Positions 22,331 through 34,015 of a DNA stretch of 64,000 nucleotides are shown here, piece after piece (positions within the stretch are counted from its first letter, which is position 1; each line of letters starts with the position of its first letter). The stretch is taken from assembly GCF_003576645.1 (NCBI RefSeq), contig NC_044925.1, forward strand, positions 18,703,404 through 18,767,403. The letters run 5' to 3'. This DNA comes from Ipomoea triloba (Eukaryota > Streptophyta > Magnoliopsida > Solanales > Convolvulaceae). A program made the position numbers and the translations under genes. The notes under the pieces are model-generated. The model was not told where the DNA came from. It was given only the letters and a program-made list of their open reading frames with translations, and made no database searches.

Positions 22331-22793
22331 ATTACCAGACTAAGGGAATGCAGAAATGTCCATTAGGTTGTTGTACATATGAAATTTGGGTTCCCTGAGC
22401 CCTGAACTGCTGAAACCAAGTTGGTCTTTCCAGTTTCTACCTTGACTGTCAATACAAAATATACACTTTACAAGTCAACATTAAAGCAAAAGAAGTAAGA
22501 ACAGATGAAATTTTCACCTAGTATACAAGTATTAAACATACACTAGAGTTAAAGTATGTTTTTGCAGCTCTAACTGCATTTCTCACAATTAAATCCCTGT
22601 AAGCACATGATCTGAAATACTCTGAAGCAAATTCCAAAATAAACTGATGCCTAAGAAAAAATATAATGTGAGCTAGGGTAGCTGATGAAACACCTTCTTT
22701 TAGTACTATGTTCAGTTTATTCAATTCATGTTTATGCTCCATGAATAGCAAGGTGAAATGAAGACTTGATAGTCCTATGTTTACTTTCCAACT

Positions 22794-24150
22794 CAGACAA
22801 ATATAGCACTCAATTACTCAATTCCATTCCTACTCTCTCATATATAAAAATAATTTTATTAGCTGTTCTTCGAGTAACTATGCTTTAGAAACATGTCTTA
22901 CACCACAGAAGGGGAAAAAAACACATACACTGTATATTGTACAGCCTTTTGGAGTAGAAAGCTAATGAATGCAAGATGTTAACATGGCTGGCTAGCAGAT
23001 ATATACCTGAATTATGTAAAACTAAGTTAAAGTGTATCCACCACATTTTTATATGTTTTCTGATTCTTTATAAGTACATCATTGATGTTATTAACCATAG
23101 TACAACAGGAACTGCCAAATACAATCAGGAAAAATGGAAGCTGAAAATTTTTTGTACACAGAAATCAACATCTAGCATGACTAATCAATTTACACAATAG
23201 TTTAATCAAATGCAATGTGGCATTTTGTCAATAACTGATGAGGAAAGCTCAAACATGGTAAACTTTTTTTTTCAAAAAATCAAACGTTTGTGCTAGAAAA
23301 TAAAACATAGAACCTCTTTGCGTATTCATATAAGCAGACATATACCACCCCTCAGTCTAGCACTAAGCATGATTGATTGACTGACACTATTTAAAGTGTA
23401 CCTACGAATATAAGCACCCCCGAAAAAGATCACAGAAGATGAATATGCAACAGTAAAACATCATCAAAAGAAATGAAGTACAAGGCAACTGAAATTGAGA
23501 AAAGAAATAGGTTAGAATAAATACAAGCTAATATGCTGCTTGTCATTTATCAAAGGTTTTAGATAGCCAAAGTTTTGAACAGATATATTCCCAGTGTTAA
23601 CATTATTATGAATGATGCAGTAGCTAAGTCTTAATAGTAAACTGGATGCTTCTACTTTCCTACTCAGACAAATATGTCAGTCATATACTCAAATATAAGT
23701 TGCAGGCATTCTCACTCACTCAAACATGAAAATTATTAGCTTACTTTTTCTTCTTTAAGTAACATACTTTCAGAGCAATAAGTTTTAGCAGATATTCACC
23801 TCAATTAAATAAAACTAACATAAACAGTAGGTACCCCATTTTTACATTATTATATTCTCTTTATAATACATTCTTTGACCTTTTGATATTAATTACTCCG
23901 TATTAACCATACTCATCCTAAGCACATAAAGGACATCCTACTTATACTCACTTCCTTTGGATCTTCAACTTTGAACTTCAGAACCCCTAAACAGTACAAA
24001 ACAAACCACCACACAAACTATCTGAAAATGGGGAAGCATTGAACATTATATTTATACAGAAAGTATTCCAGTGTGATTGATCAATTTATACAATTCAACC
24101 AAATGCAATGTGGGTTTTTGTCAAATAACACGTGAGCGAAACTCAAAACA
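22794..24150. repeat. Diverged tandem duplication, about 0.87 kb period
   Basis: Copy A (about 22794-23260) and copy B (about 23655-24150) share ordered blocks: CTTTCC(A/T)ACTCAGACAAATAT, CAGATAT.CACCT.AATTA, CCAAATGCAATGTGG and GGTTTTTGTCAA-type sequence. Divergence and indels are large. No gene was recognised in either copy. Confidence 0.5.
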
Positions 24151-24229
24151 CTCTTCCAATCATTTCCAGAAAATCAGAAGTTCTCTTTTTCTTGTCACGG
24201 AATTTACGTAAATCAATACTTACCTAAAA

Positions 24230-24720
24230 ACGACAAGCATTATCAGTTACTAGATTTTCGTACCCAAATAAAATTAAGTATCAAGATCATACACAGTAAC
24301 ATTTGAAAAAAAAATACCGAAATTTCTTTTGATTGCCAATAGTTCAAGTGATTCTTGGAGTCAGAAGGTAAGCGATCGGTGAAAATGAAGCTCTGGGTCT
24401 GGTAATTTGGGTAAAGTGTATGTTTTGTAGTGATTCCCACTCCTTGGTAGTATTGACGACTGAAATGGATTCAGAGGGGTTGGGAAATGAACGCAGAATC
24501 ACTTTGGGGCAACAAGATGAAGAGAAGGCCGTTGGAGAAGAAATTTCATAAACAGAGCCAGAGCGTAGATAGACTGCAAATATAGGCGAGAATTTCGAAT
24601 TTGCCCGTTGAAATTTGAAAATTGAAATGATAGGAAGTAGGAAATGGCTGTGTGCACAATTTCTGCTGATAATAAGTACTACTCCGTACAATTTATTAGA
24701 GAGAATCTCCGCTTAATATA
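24230..24720 (-). other. Possible 5' end of an unidentified minus-strand gene
   Basis: On the minus strand, 24691-24344 is open for 115 residues. It has balanced composition (SSPTAFSSSCCPKVILRSF and similar) and follows a leader-like AT-rich segment. No domain, start context or downstream exon could be recognised. It may be a gene remnant or chance. Confidence 0.2.
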
Positions 24721-24932
24721 ACGCATGAATAGAGTCCTATTATTTTATTTTTTATTTTTTGATGTAGCTCATGGTTTCAACCGACACAACGACTAATTCT
24801 CTTGCTGCATTGTAATCATTTTTATTGGGTGGAACAGATGGCTTGAAAATTTAAAAATAGAGTTATGCTATGCTATTAGTAGTATTAGTAGTTGGGAAAG
24901 TATGTATATACATGTACTAAATTGTAATAGAG

Positions 24933-25523
24933 TTAGAGCATCCATATCAGACGGTGTGTGAAAGAAAAAATAGAAGAAAAAACATTGTCAATACTCAATA
25001 GTATCCTCTCTTTCTCCTTCCTTGAAAACCACAAAAAATCATCTCTTAGGGTGATCCCATTAGTTGAAATTTGCACAAGTTTTTATGCATAAAAGCTGAT
25101 GGCTTACTTTTTAACAGATGGGGGTGCTTACTTTTTGAGAATTATTTCTCCTGTAAGACCCCCATCTTATGTCAGGTTTAAAAAAATAAAAAATAACAAT
25201 TGTATGTTGACCGGCAGCCAACCTGACCACCTAATGTGAGGAATAAATTTATAAGTCAAATAATTAAAATATAGAATAATAAAATGGTGGGTCCATAAAA
25301 AAGTGAGATTTCAAATTAATGTGAGAAATTGATTTTGTGATTAAGTGAGATAGTAGATGATGAGGTGGATGCTGGGACCCACAGAAAACTGATGAAAACC
25401 CACAACTATTAAGGAAGGCCTTGTAGGAGTTAAAATTTGTTTCTTTCTCTTTCTTCTCTCACATTCACCTAACCATGAGTTTCACAAAAAATCAACAAAA
25501 ATTCACTAGTCTGGATGCTCTAA
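24933..25523. mobile_element. TIR element, TTAGAGCATCCA ends
   Basis: TTAGAGCATCCA at the left pairs with TGGATGCTCTAA at the right, a terminus common in plant genomes. The 17-mer TAGTTGGGAAAGTATGT occurs on both sides (24889-24905 and 25524-25540) as a direct repeat. It is too long and too far from the left end to be a simple target duplication. Confidence 0.5.
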
Positions 25524-25761
25524 TAGTTGGGAAAGTATGTGTGTTTGCTCAGTAATACTCAAACAAAGTATGGTTGGAGGGAGGGAATTAGGTGGAAAAT
25601 GAATTGCAATTCTATGGGAGATAAATTATGTGAGAATAAAGTGGTAATCTAAATTCTAATATTTGGTGTGTATGAATAAAATTATTGGGAATTTCAATTT
25701 TGTTTGGTATACATAAAAATTGAAAGGAAATAAGTAGTATAAAGTCCAAAATGTCCATCAT

Positions 25762-25836
25762 AATAATAATAATAATAATAATAATTATTATTATAATTAT
25801 AATTATAATTATAATTATAATTATTATTATTATAAA
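25762..25836. repeat. (AAT)n/(AATTAT)n microsatellite
   Basis: An AAT run is followed by an ATTATA hexamer run and then ATT repeats. Confidence 0.85.
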
Positions 25837-25959
25837 TCCTAAATGACTAAATTCAATTTTTGCTTTTGAAAATTTATGTAACACATTGTAAATAAACTCT
25901 AGAATTGCACAACGAAAGCATTAAAATAGATAAAAGGAGTTTTGAGAAAACTTATTTCA

Positions 25960-26428
25960 TTCAGTGTTTTGATATATTCCCGAAAACTGTCTTTTGTGTG
26001 TTTTGGTTCATTTTCTGTAAAATGGGTAGAATTGTATAATTAAACATTTTAATTGTTTTATTTAAAATATAAAAAAATTATAATAATATTATTTATTAAA
26101 AAATAAAATTAAAAAAAAAAACTAACCTATAGATTTCTGGCAATCTTATGATTTCCGAAAAAGAAAAAAAATTAACCTACGCCGGAAACCAGTTGTTTTT
26201 CCACCCCTTGGGCCATTTTCGGCCAGCTACACCATGATTTGTCTGTGTAGCCATTTCCGGAAAATGACTTCCAGAAAAAAGTTTCAGAATTTTGGCTTGA
26301 TTTTCTTTGGTCAATGGAAATTGTTTTCCGTTTACCATATTTTTCATGTGTTCCCAAACAAAAGAAACTCGGAAAATGATTTTCGGAAATCATTTTCGGA
26401 AATCATTTTCCGGATTTCCAAACACACC
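25960..26428. mobile_element. Harbinger-type MITE remnant
   Basis: The right end is clear: three GGAAAATGATTTTCGGAAAT-type units followed by GGATTTCCAAACACACCC and TTA. The left side keeps the internal block found in the 30842-34421 element (TGTTTTGGTTCATTTTCTG then AATTGTATAATTA). The left terminus itself is lost or disrupted. Confidence 0.5.
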
Positions 26429-26789
26429 CTTAATGGAATTGAAATACCATAGAGGCATGGGATTCTAATTTCATGAAAATGAGAGAACTTCAATTTCGCG
26501 GAATTACAATTTGCTACAAACAAAAAAAGGAATTTGCTTGCCTTCGTAATAATGTGGGAATGAAATTGTAATTCCTTTCCACCAAAAGTCTCGTAATTTG
26601 AGTTGATAAATGCATTAGATTAATTTTGATAATGAATTTATGTTCCTAATATTTTATTACTTTTTTTAAAACAATATTCTATTACTTAATTACTTGCATG
26701 TGCTTTTCTACTCAATCATTTTAATAAGAGTTTGGTTAGTCTAATTCTCAAACTTTATTCTTTTAATATATTTAGTGTTTATTTTTTTT

Positions 26790-27660
26790 TTGATAATAAT
26801 CTCTCGAGACTAATTCATTGAATCATAAGCGGAAACGTTTACAAGAAAGATTAATGGAATGGACAAACATTCCTTACAGTCAGACAAAGAAACAAATTTC
26901 CTAACAATGTTATCGAAAACTTGAATCGCAGACTGTTTCACAAATTTGAAGCTGAAGTCGACAGGAGCACTCCAAGCTTCTTTACTGTCAATAGTAATTT
27001 GGTCAAACATAACGAAGGCATACTCTAGTTCAAAAGTCGTTGACACCACCCGAGTATCAATCTTCATTCTTTTATGGTTCACATATGCCATGACCAATTA
27101 TCGTTCTACGTACGCTTATAACAAGAACTCGCCAAAAAAACGAGAGGGAATAAACTCGCAAAAGAAGCGAGAGGGAATAAACTTGCTAAAGATGCGAGAA
27201 ACAACAAATTCGATAAATAAACGAAAGATATAATAGCAACAAAACTTACTAATAAAAAAACAACACTGCTTTGAATCAAGAAAAACCACTCCTTCCTACT
27301 TCACCTTTTGCAAAACCCAAAACCTTCTTTTCCTTATTCAATGGTGATGTACTTCTTGACAGATCCGAAGCTGTGGAAGAGGAATAATGTCGGAAGGGAA
27401 GGAAAAGGGGTGGCGATAGCCGAAGAACACGGCGACAGTGCGAGATCGTAGGTGTGGTGGACGGCGATGGGGGAGGCGAAAATGGAGAGGAGAGGCAGAG
27501 AGAAAAGAGCAAAAGAAAATGACAATCGTGAAGAGGAGAAGACGCCGCCTCCGCTAAGCATGCGGAGGCGGCGGCTGCCGAACCAAGGAAAAGAAGAAGC
27601 AAAGAGTTTAGGGAGAAGGAGGAGCCTTCTAATCTATTTAGTGTTTATATTCACCTTTAT
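26790..27660. other. Unidentified region with 27-bp repeats and a GC-rich part
   Basis: A minus-strand frame at 27097-26810 (95 residues, VMFDQITIDSKEAWSAPV inside) has normal composition, but I do not recognise it. At about 27127-27235 a 27-bp unit is repeated four times. On the plus strand it encodes a nine-residue repeat (NSPKKREGI, NSQKKREGI and two diverged). Then 27400-27600 is GC-rich and encodes only Ser/Pro-rich or Arg/Glu-rich low-complexity frames. Confidence 0.3.
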
Positions 27661-27872
27661 CGTTGTTTAATTATTTTATTGGATTATAAAACAATTCCTT
27701 GTAAGATTGTGCTACTATTTGTGCCTTTACTAGACTATCAAAATTGTCAACAGTTGTAGTCAGTACTTAGTAAATCAGTCAAATCTTCCTGTGAAAGACC
27801 GAAGATTTGGAAAATTCAATATTGGGCAAAAGGGTCTTCTCTGGATCACATAAGGAGGACATTGGCAAATTA

Positions 27873-28122
27873 TTGCATGGACCAGTTCTGTGGACCAAAA
27901 ATAGAAAGTACATTATTTTTGTACTGAAGGTACATTATTTTTGTACTGTAGGTACATTATTTGATAGTATATATCAATACTATCAAATAATGTACCTTCA
28001 GTACAAAAATAATGTACCCTAAAATAATGTATTTTATGTACAAAAATAATGTATTTTTAGTATATTAAAAATGTACTTTTTATTTATGGTCCACACAGCT
28101 GTGTGGACCATGGTCCATGCAA
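27873..28122. mobile_element. MITE, ATTATTGCATGGACCA ends
   Basis: ATTATTGCATGGACCA at the left pairs with TGGTCCATGCAATAAT at the right, and further inverted matches follow (CTGTGGACCA and TGGTCCACACAG). The core consists of repeated GTACATTATTTTTGTACTG units in both orientations. The ends resemble the outer ends of the fold-back element (AAACGTTATTGCATG), which suggests kinship. Confidence 0.65.
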
Positions 28123-28914
28123 TAATGATTGGGAAACATACTGACCAATTTGAGATTTGAGATTCTATGACTCCATGGGTTTTCAAGAATGAATGCACTA
28201 CTTTATCTGGGGTTTCAAAATTCACGTACCAAGAAGTTTTGAAAGCTTTTTCTGTTTTTTTTTTTTTTTTGAAAGGAGAGCTTTTACTTGAGCAAGCCCA
28301 AATTCATTTATAAAGTAAGAGCACACAAATGAAGTTTTTCTTTTTCTCTTCTTTTGTAGAACTGGATTCAGTAGTAGTTATTGGTCTAAGTCATTTATAC
28401 GATTCCTCATCTAGATCATCTTCAACTTGCTATTTTGAGCCCAACCCAGTTCATAAGAAGTAATATAATCTTAGTGCTACTTGAGGATAAAGAAATTAAT
28501 TATATTAAATGCTGCGAATGACCTTGTGGTCTAGTGACACAACTTTTTCTTTCCTTCTCTTTGGGTCGTTTCTCTCTATCTACTCCATTTTTATTTTCTT
28601 CATTGTCTAAAATTGGGGATGGTCCTCAAATATATGTGTAAACTAAATCTAATACAGAATAACTAGATTTTGTGACTCTTTCTAGAGGAAATCGCAAGGA
28701 TTTTCCTAGTTAATAGGCAGGACAAAGAGTACTATTATTACTTGACGATTTTGACATTGAACAATGACACAGAACGTTGTGTAAGCCTTTAGAGTGGAGG
28801 TGACTGAGGCGGTTGTGCCAAACTTCGAATGATGCTTTTGATGTGATGAATGTCATGGGATTTTGTACTGAATGTTTGTATAACCCCACCCCCACCCCGA
28901 GCTTTTTCCTCTAA

Positions 28915-29446
28915 GGGTGTGTTTGGAAAACAAGAAAATGACTTCGGGAAAAATATTTTCTGGAAAATGAATTATTTTCTGAAAAATAGTTTCATTTCCA
29001 GTGTTTGGTTGCATTATGGAAAACTATCTTTGTGTGTTTGGTTCATTTTTTGAAAAATGTATAAAATTGAATACTTTTACATTTTAATTATTTTTTAAAA
29101 TATAAAAATTTATAATAATATATAAAGTAATTATATCTATTTTAAAAAGTAAAAAAAAAAAATGAGAAGAGGCAAGCTGCTCTGGTTTCCGGCCGAAACC
29201 AGAGCTGTTTGCTACTCTGGTTTCCGCGGGAAACCAGTCCCACTCCGTAGGAGCCCACTGCCATTTTGGCCCAAACACGACTTTGCCAACTCCGGAAAAT
29301 TACTTCCGGAAAAAAAAATCTAGAAGTCATTTTTCGGAAAAATGGGCTTATTTTCCATGGTCAAAGGAAATTGTTTTCCGTTGACCACATTTTCCAAGCG
29401 TTGTAAAACATCGAAAATCCGTAAAATGATTTCTCCAAACACACCC
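28915..29446. mobile_element. Harbinger-type MITE (532 bp) inserted in the Copia fragment
   Basis: It starts GGGTGTGTTTGGAAAACAAG and ends TTTCTCCAAACACACCC, flanked by TAA on both sides (28912-28914 and 29447-29449). Its subterminal blocks (GTTTGGTTCATTTTTTG; TTTTCCATGGTCAAAGG; GTTTTCCGTTGACCA) follow the same order as those of the full element at 30842-34421. Its middle carries GGTTTCCGCGGGAAACCAG, like the GGACTGGTTT cluster there. It is probably an internal-deletion derivative. Confidence 0.75.
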
Positions 29447-30033
29447 TAATTAGAACTTGATTGGTGGTGAGATCTTTCACAACAAAAAATGATGGATGAA
29501 ATTCAAAGAAAGAATTATTGTTAGTGGCAAAACGTTTGACAGACAAGAGAGGGTTGGTTAGATCAGGAACATGCAACACTTTTTGTAATTGGAGGGAACA
29601 CAATGAAGAGGATATAGAAGTAGTGTTTTCAATACTAGAAATATTCAAACTTGCACCATTACCAACTCGAACAGTGTCGTTGCCTGTGTACTCTTCCACT
29701 TGCTGTAATGAAGAGGAGTCTAAAGTGGCATGATGTGTAGCACCGGTGTTTGGGAGCAAGTTTTGAGAGAATGAGGCGGTGGCTAGATCATCTGCATAAG
29801 TCATATTTGCACGAGGAACAATTCAAGGGCTCTTGAAATCTCTGACAACATTATATTGTAGGGCAATATGACCAAAGTTGTTGCAGATTTGATATTTCCG
29901 AATGTAGCCATGGCCATGTCCACGACCCCGACCTCATATATTTCTACGATCACAACCACGATGATGATTAGTAGTGCGTTTCTGTTGAGAAGCAGTGGTT
30001 GGTCCTTTTTGTGCAACAAGTGCTGATTGGGGA

Positions 30034-30055
30034 NGGGGGGGGGGGGGGGGGGGGG
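30034..30055. other. Single-N gap followed by a 21-bp G run
   Basis: A single N at 30034 precedes a run of G (30035-30055) inside the Copia gag fragment. A homopolymer of this kind next to an N is probably a sequencing or gap-filling artefact. Confidence 0.7.
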
Positions 30056-30295
30056 CTGAGGGAACAACTAAAGAGACATCATCCGCATAGATAAATTGAT
30101 TTGTCACGGGTTCCTTAATAGTCAATGACGAAACCATTGTGCTATACTCAGGACGGAGGCCCTTGAATAGATAGAGATTTTGTTCATCTAAACCAATAGG
30201 TCGGCCAACTTCAACAAGTAGTCCAATCAAAATCTTGACTTTGACAAGATATTCACTCATCTTGGAATCCTCTTTGGTGCAAAGATTGTAGCTAA

Positions 30296-30838
30296 CTAAG
30301 GAGACTTAGAGAACATGCACAAGAAGAAGACCCAAACGCAGCTAGGGCTCGGGATGTGGTATGTCCCATTGCAACATACATACCCTCATCGGATATAGAT
30401 GAGATGAGCATGGACAAAATAGAAGAATCCTGATGAACCTAATCTTGGGTCGCAAGATTGGCTACCACGGAACATCCATCCGAAGTCAATAGAGCTCTGC
30501 TATGTTGTAGTATTACTATGTTGATGCCCAAATGCCTATTGTGAATTTAGCGGAGTAATAGTATCTCCACTTAGTTTCTGATAGGACCTTAGCTTATATA
30601 GCCTTACAGACTTTGTAACGAAAATTGTTATTCCATTACATCACTCGCTACCCCTAAATTGTCATAAAAAAAAAAAAACTCAATTAACTTACACCATAAT
30701 AGCATGCTTCTAATAATATGGAAAATGTAACATTAAAACATATAAATATTTTCCTTAAAAAATACGTAGTATATAAATATTTCATGCGATTGAAAAATAG
30801 TAGACATGGATATATTATATTTTATTTGTAACTTCAAC
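30296..30838. other. Non-coding, nothing recognised
   Basis: Between the Copia fragment and the Harbinger element. No coding domain or LTR pair was seen. Some of it may be Copia leader sequence. Confidence 0.35.
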
Positions 30839-31317
30839 TAAGGGTGTGTTTGGAAAGCAGGAAAATGATTTCTGGAAAATGAGTCATTTTCCAGAAATCA
30901 TTTTCCTTTCTTGTGTTTGGCTGCAGAGCAGAAAACTGTCTTGGTGTGTTTGGTTCATTTTCCAGAAAATGAGCAGGAAAATGAACAGAATTCTATAATT
31001 ACGTATTTTAGTATATTTGTTTAATACCAACATTTATAATAACAATTTTCAATATAATTAACAAATGACTAATAAAATATCAAAATAACTAACCAAAGTA
31101 TTACAATTGAAAATAACAAACGAAAATAGAGTTGATTATTGCATCCAACGTCTTGCAATCCAAAATAAGATATCAAAATAACAGTCCCTAAATAACTAGT
31201 TGATCATCCCATCCAAATTTTACAATCCAAAATAAGATATGTAAATAACAAACTAGCAATCCAACATTAAAGTCTTACAATCCAAGAGAAAGTCATAAAA
31301 TCCAACATAACCAATAC

Positions 31318-32243
31318 CTAACTCAAAGATGAAATAAAGCTCTCAATCCACTTTCTCTTCAAGCTTGAACTCTTCACCTTAAAAATTCTAGCTTGAACTT
31401 CGTTTGTCATTAGAAATTCAAATGCTTTGCACAAGTCATCCTCGTGAAAGTCAGCGCCTATTGTCATCACTTGTTGATACAATTCACTTTCATCGATGCC
31501 ACCGGTGCTCAATGACTTAATGGCTGATGCAATGTTACCAAGTTGCTCTGCCATTTCATCCACTTTCAAGTCAAGTGACTTTCTCTTACGCCCTAATTTT
31601 CGAGATGAAGTAGCAGTTGATATAGATGTTTTCCCCCTAGTTTCTTCATCATTTTGGTCATGCAAGTTTTCAGGAGTTATGTCATCCACTTCATTGGTAC
31701 CTTCTAACTCAATATCTGCAAAAGATTTTGCAAACCTTCCTACAGCACAATCTCTCCCAACAACAATAGACCTTTCATCATAATACTCAATTTTTCTATT
31801 CAATATAGTTTCATACTTGGGAGTTGCCTATCAATAAAAAGCAAAAATACATTAAAAAGTATGCAATATTAAAAAATTTTAACATTAGAATTATGTTTAA
31901 AAAAAAACATTACCGAGATAAGCTCCATATAAGTTGATGAATCGCACGTAATCATTTTCAACAAATCATCCCAACCAACTCCACTCAATTTTTTCACTTG
32001 GCAAATCGTCATCCATGTGTTCTTCACTGTTTTCAAATGATTCTCTACATGTTTGGATTCACATGCAACATTGAATTGTTCAGAAATAGTTGAAGCAACA
32101 CGGTTGAATGAGGAAGATCTAAAATTGTTAGTTGGATTGTTGGGATTGTTAGCCTCTTCAGCTAATATCTGTAGAAATACACCCTCCATTGGCTTTGTCC
32201 ACCTAAATTGCTTAGAAGTGCCAATTCCCTTGCATTTATTCAT
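31318..32243 (-). CDS. Harbinger-encoded Myb/SANT-like DNA-binding protein
   Basis: In PIF/Harbinger elements this protein binds the element's ends and helps bring the transposase to the DNA and into the nucleus. Exon 1 is 32243-31914 (MNKCKGIGTSKQFRWTKPM.., ending MELIS) and exon 2 is 31827-31318 (starting ATPKYETIL). The intron of 86 bp has GT and AG ends and phase 0. The product is 279 residues. Residues 10-110 form a Myb/SANT-like (trihelix-type) domain with spaced Trp residues (FRWTKPM, NTWMTI, GVGWDD). The C-terminal part is charged and has a basic stretch, RKLGRKRKSL, likely nuclear targeting. I chose the ATG before KCKG because the upstream open frame is AT-rich and unlike protein. 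No disabling mutation was seen. Confidence 0.75.
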
Positions 32244-32467
32244 GATGTTATAATAAATACAAATAATTTTGGAATTAAAGCATATATCATATTTAACAAT
32301 AAAACAAATATCAACTATAAAGTAATCCAAGTTTAACAATTAATAACATTCAACAAAGCAGCACTAAGAAATGTTTAACAATAAAACAAGTACCAAACAT
32401 AAACTAATCCAAGTTTAACAACTAATAACATCCAACAAAGTAACAATAAGAAATGTTTAACAACAAA

Positions 32468-33726
32468 CTAGATACTAAAGTCATTCCACATTTGTTCTGC
32501 AATTTCATCCCTCTTTGCATTCCACTGTCTAGCTTCGTGTCTTTCTTCACTTTGGGTATGAGATAATGTCAACAAGCTACCATCATCGTCATCAACTAAC
32601 GCTTGATTAATTTCATCATTAGGATCGATTCCCATAATATGGTTATGAATTATGCAACAAGCTAAAACTATATCCACTTGTGTCATAAAATCCCAAAATG
32701 GTTCTGCATCTAATACACGGAATCGTTTCTTCAAAATTCCAAACACTCTTTCAATAGTTGTTCTTAAGGACGAATGACGAAGATTAAATAGTTCTTTCTT
32801 ATTTTCAGGACGATGACCACTAAACTCCTTCAAATGATATCTAACACCACGGTATGGAGTAAGTATCCCATTCCGGATGCCATATCCAGCATCACCAAGA
32901 CAATATTTTCCTACAAGTGTACACAACTTGATTACTTATATGTAATTTTTATAAAATATATTGTAACATAATGAAAAAAAATGAAAGTTGTATTATTTAT
33001 ACCTTCTGAAATTTTAAATCTATTGGGACGTGTGAGTGCATCATTCAAGACACGAGAATCGTGTGCACTACCTTCCCACCCAGCAAGCACATAACAAAAT
33101 CTCAAATCAAACGTCACGGCAGCAATCACATTTTGTGTTGTTCCACCTTTCCGTCCGCGAAATCTTCCTTGCACATCAAGTGGCACAGAAGCACGAATAT
33201 GCGTTCCATCTATTGCTCCTAGACAATCTTTAAAATATGGATAAAATCGAGGATTGCTAATAATTTCATGGGGAGTTAATTCACTATCCGGTAATACTAT
33301 GAGTTTCTTATACAAAGTTAAGATGGCTCTCAAAACACTTCTAAAATAACGATGAACTGTCTCAATTGACCTATAATACCTTGATCTAATAACCCGAAAT
33401 CTTACATTGTGACCTATTATATGTAAGAACATTATCACTTGTTCTTTAACACTTACGGCTCTAGTTGTGTGCAATAAGTTATTAGTGGTAAGAGTGTCAC
33501 ACAACTTATAGAATGAAATAGGTCGCATTCTAATAATGCTAATACATTTTTTATCACCCTCACACAAAATACTATTTATGTAAGAATCCCGGTCATCATA
33601 ATCTCTATTGACAATCTCGTGCTCTATTTGATTTTTTTTCCTAAGAAGTTGCAATAGAAGAATCCCAACAGCTAGTATTGCACTTGATGCACTCATAACA
33701 GCAGCACGTACATGATTATTATCCAT
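32468..33726 (-). CDS. PIF/Harbinger transposase (HARBI1-like, DDE_Tnp_4)
   Basis: This enzyme cuts and joins the element ends through an RNase H-fold DDE site. Exon 1 is 33726-33003 and exon 2 is 32910-32468, with a 92-bp intron (GT..AG, phase 1). The product is 388 residues, a normal length for the family. The first Asp lies in GAIDGTHIRA, the second in GSAHDSRVLNDAL, and the Glu in LRTTIERVFGILKKRF in exon 2. The block YCLGDAGYGIRNG and PYRGVRYHL is also typical. The N-terminus (VSVKEQVIMFLHIIGHN) fits the helix-turn-helix-like part. All three catalytic residues are present and the frame is intact, so activity is possible. Whether it is expressed cannot be seen. Confidence 0.85.
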
Positions 33727-33864
33727 CTATACATTCAAAAATGCAAAATAATCACCACAATAATATCACATTTGTTATAAATTATTTATTTATAGCAACA
33801 AAAAATCACAACATCTCAAAAACATAATCAAATAATACAAAAAAATAAAAATAAAATCTTAGGA

Positions 33865-34015
33865 ATGGGAAACCAGTCCAGGGACTGGTTTTCGCACTCA
33901 GTCCCAGGGACTGGTTTGCAAACCAGTCCCGTGGACTGGTGCGGGACTGGTTTGCGTGCGGGACTGGTTTCCGCAACCAGTCCCATGGACTGATTTGCGC
34001 AACCTGATTTAACAA
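33865..34015. repeat. Cluster of GGACTGG / CCAGTCC repeats inside the Harbinger element
   Basis: About ten short direct and inverted copies of GGGACTGGTTTGCG and CCAGTCCC lie within 150 bp upstream of the transposase start. Related GGTTTCC/GGAAACCAG blocks occur in the derived MITEs (about 29185-29240 and 26180-26195). They could be subterminal binding sites, which is an inference. Confidence 0.55.

Larger units (their letters stand above)
28690..30295 (-). mobile_element. Copia retrotransposon fragment: gag, protease and pre-integrase parts
   Basis: The minus strand contains, in order, a Copia gag piece (30295 to about 30070; SEYLVKVKILIGLLVEVGRP and GLRPEYSTMVSSLTIKEP), a homopolymer with an N gap (30034-30055), a protease region (29804-29450; NTGATHHATL then VRVGNGASLNISSI, LHVPDLTNPLLSVKRF), and a GAG-pre-integrase piece (about 28870-28760; WHNRLSHLHSKGL). 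The protease motif has Asn in place of the catalytic Asp of D(S/T)GA. Stops and frame changes interrupt it, integrase and reverse transcriptase are absent, and a Harbinger MITE sits inside. It is dead. Confidence 0.75.

Noticed and set aside
27276..27602. 108-residue minus-strand frame as a secreted or organellar protein
   Set aside because: It is Ser/Pro/Leu low complexity in a GC-rich patch, overlaps an Arg/Glu-rich frame on the other strand, and shows no domain.
31496..31783. 95-residue plus-strand frame
   Set aside because: It is antisense to exon 2 of the Harbinger Myb-like gene.
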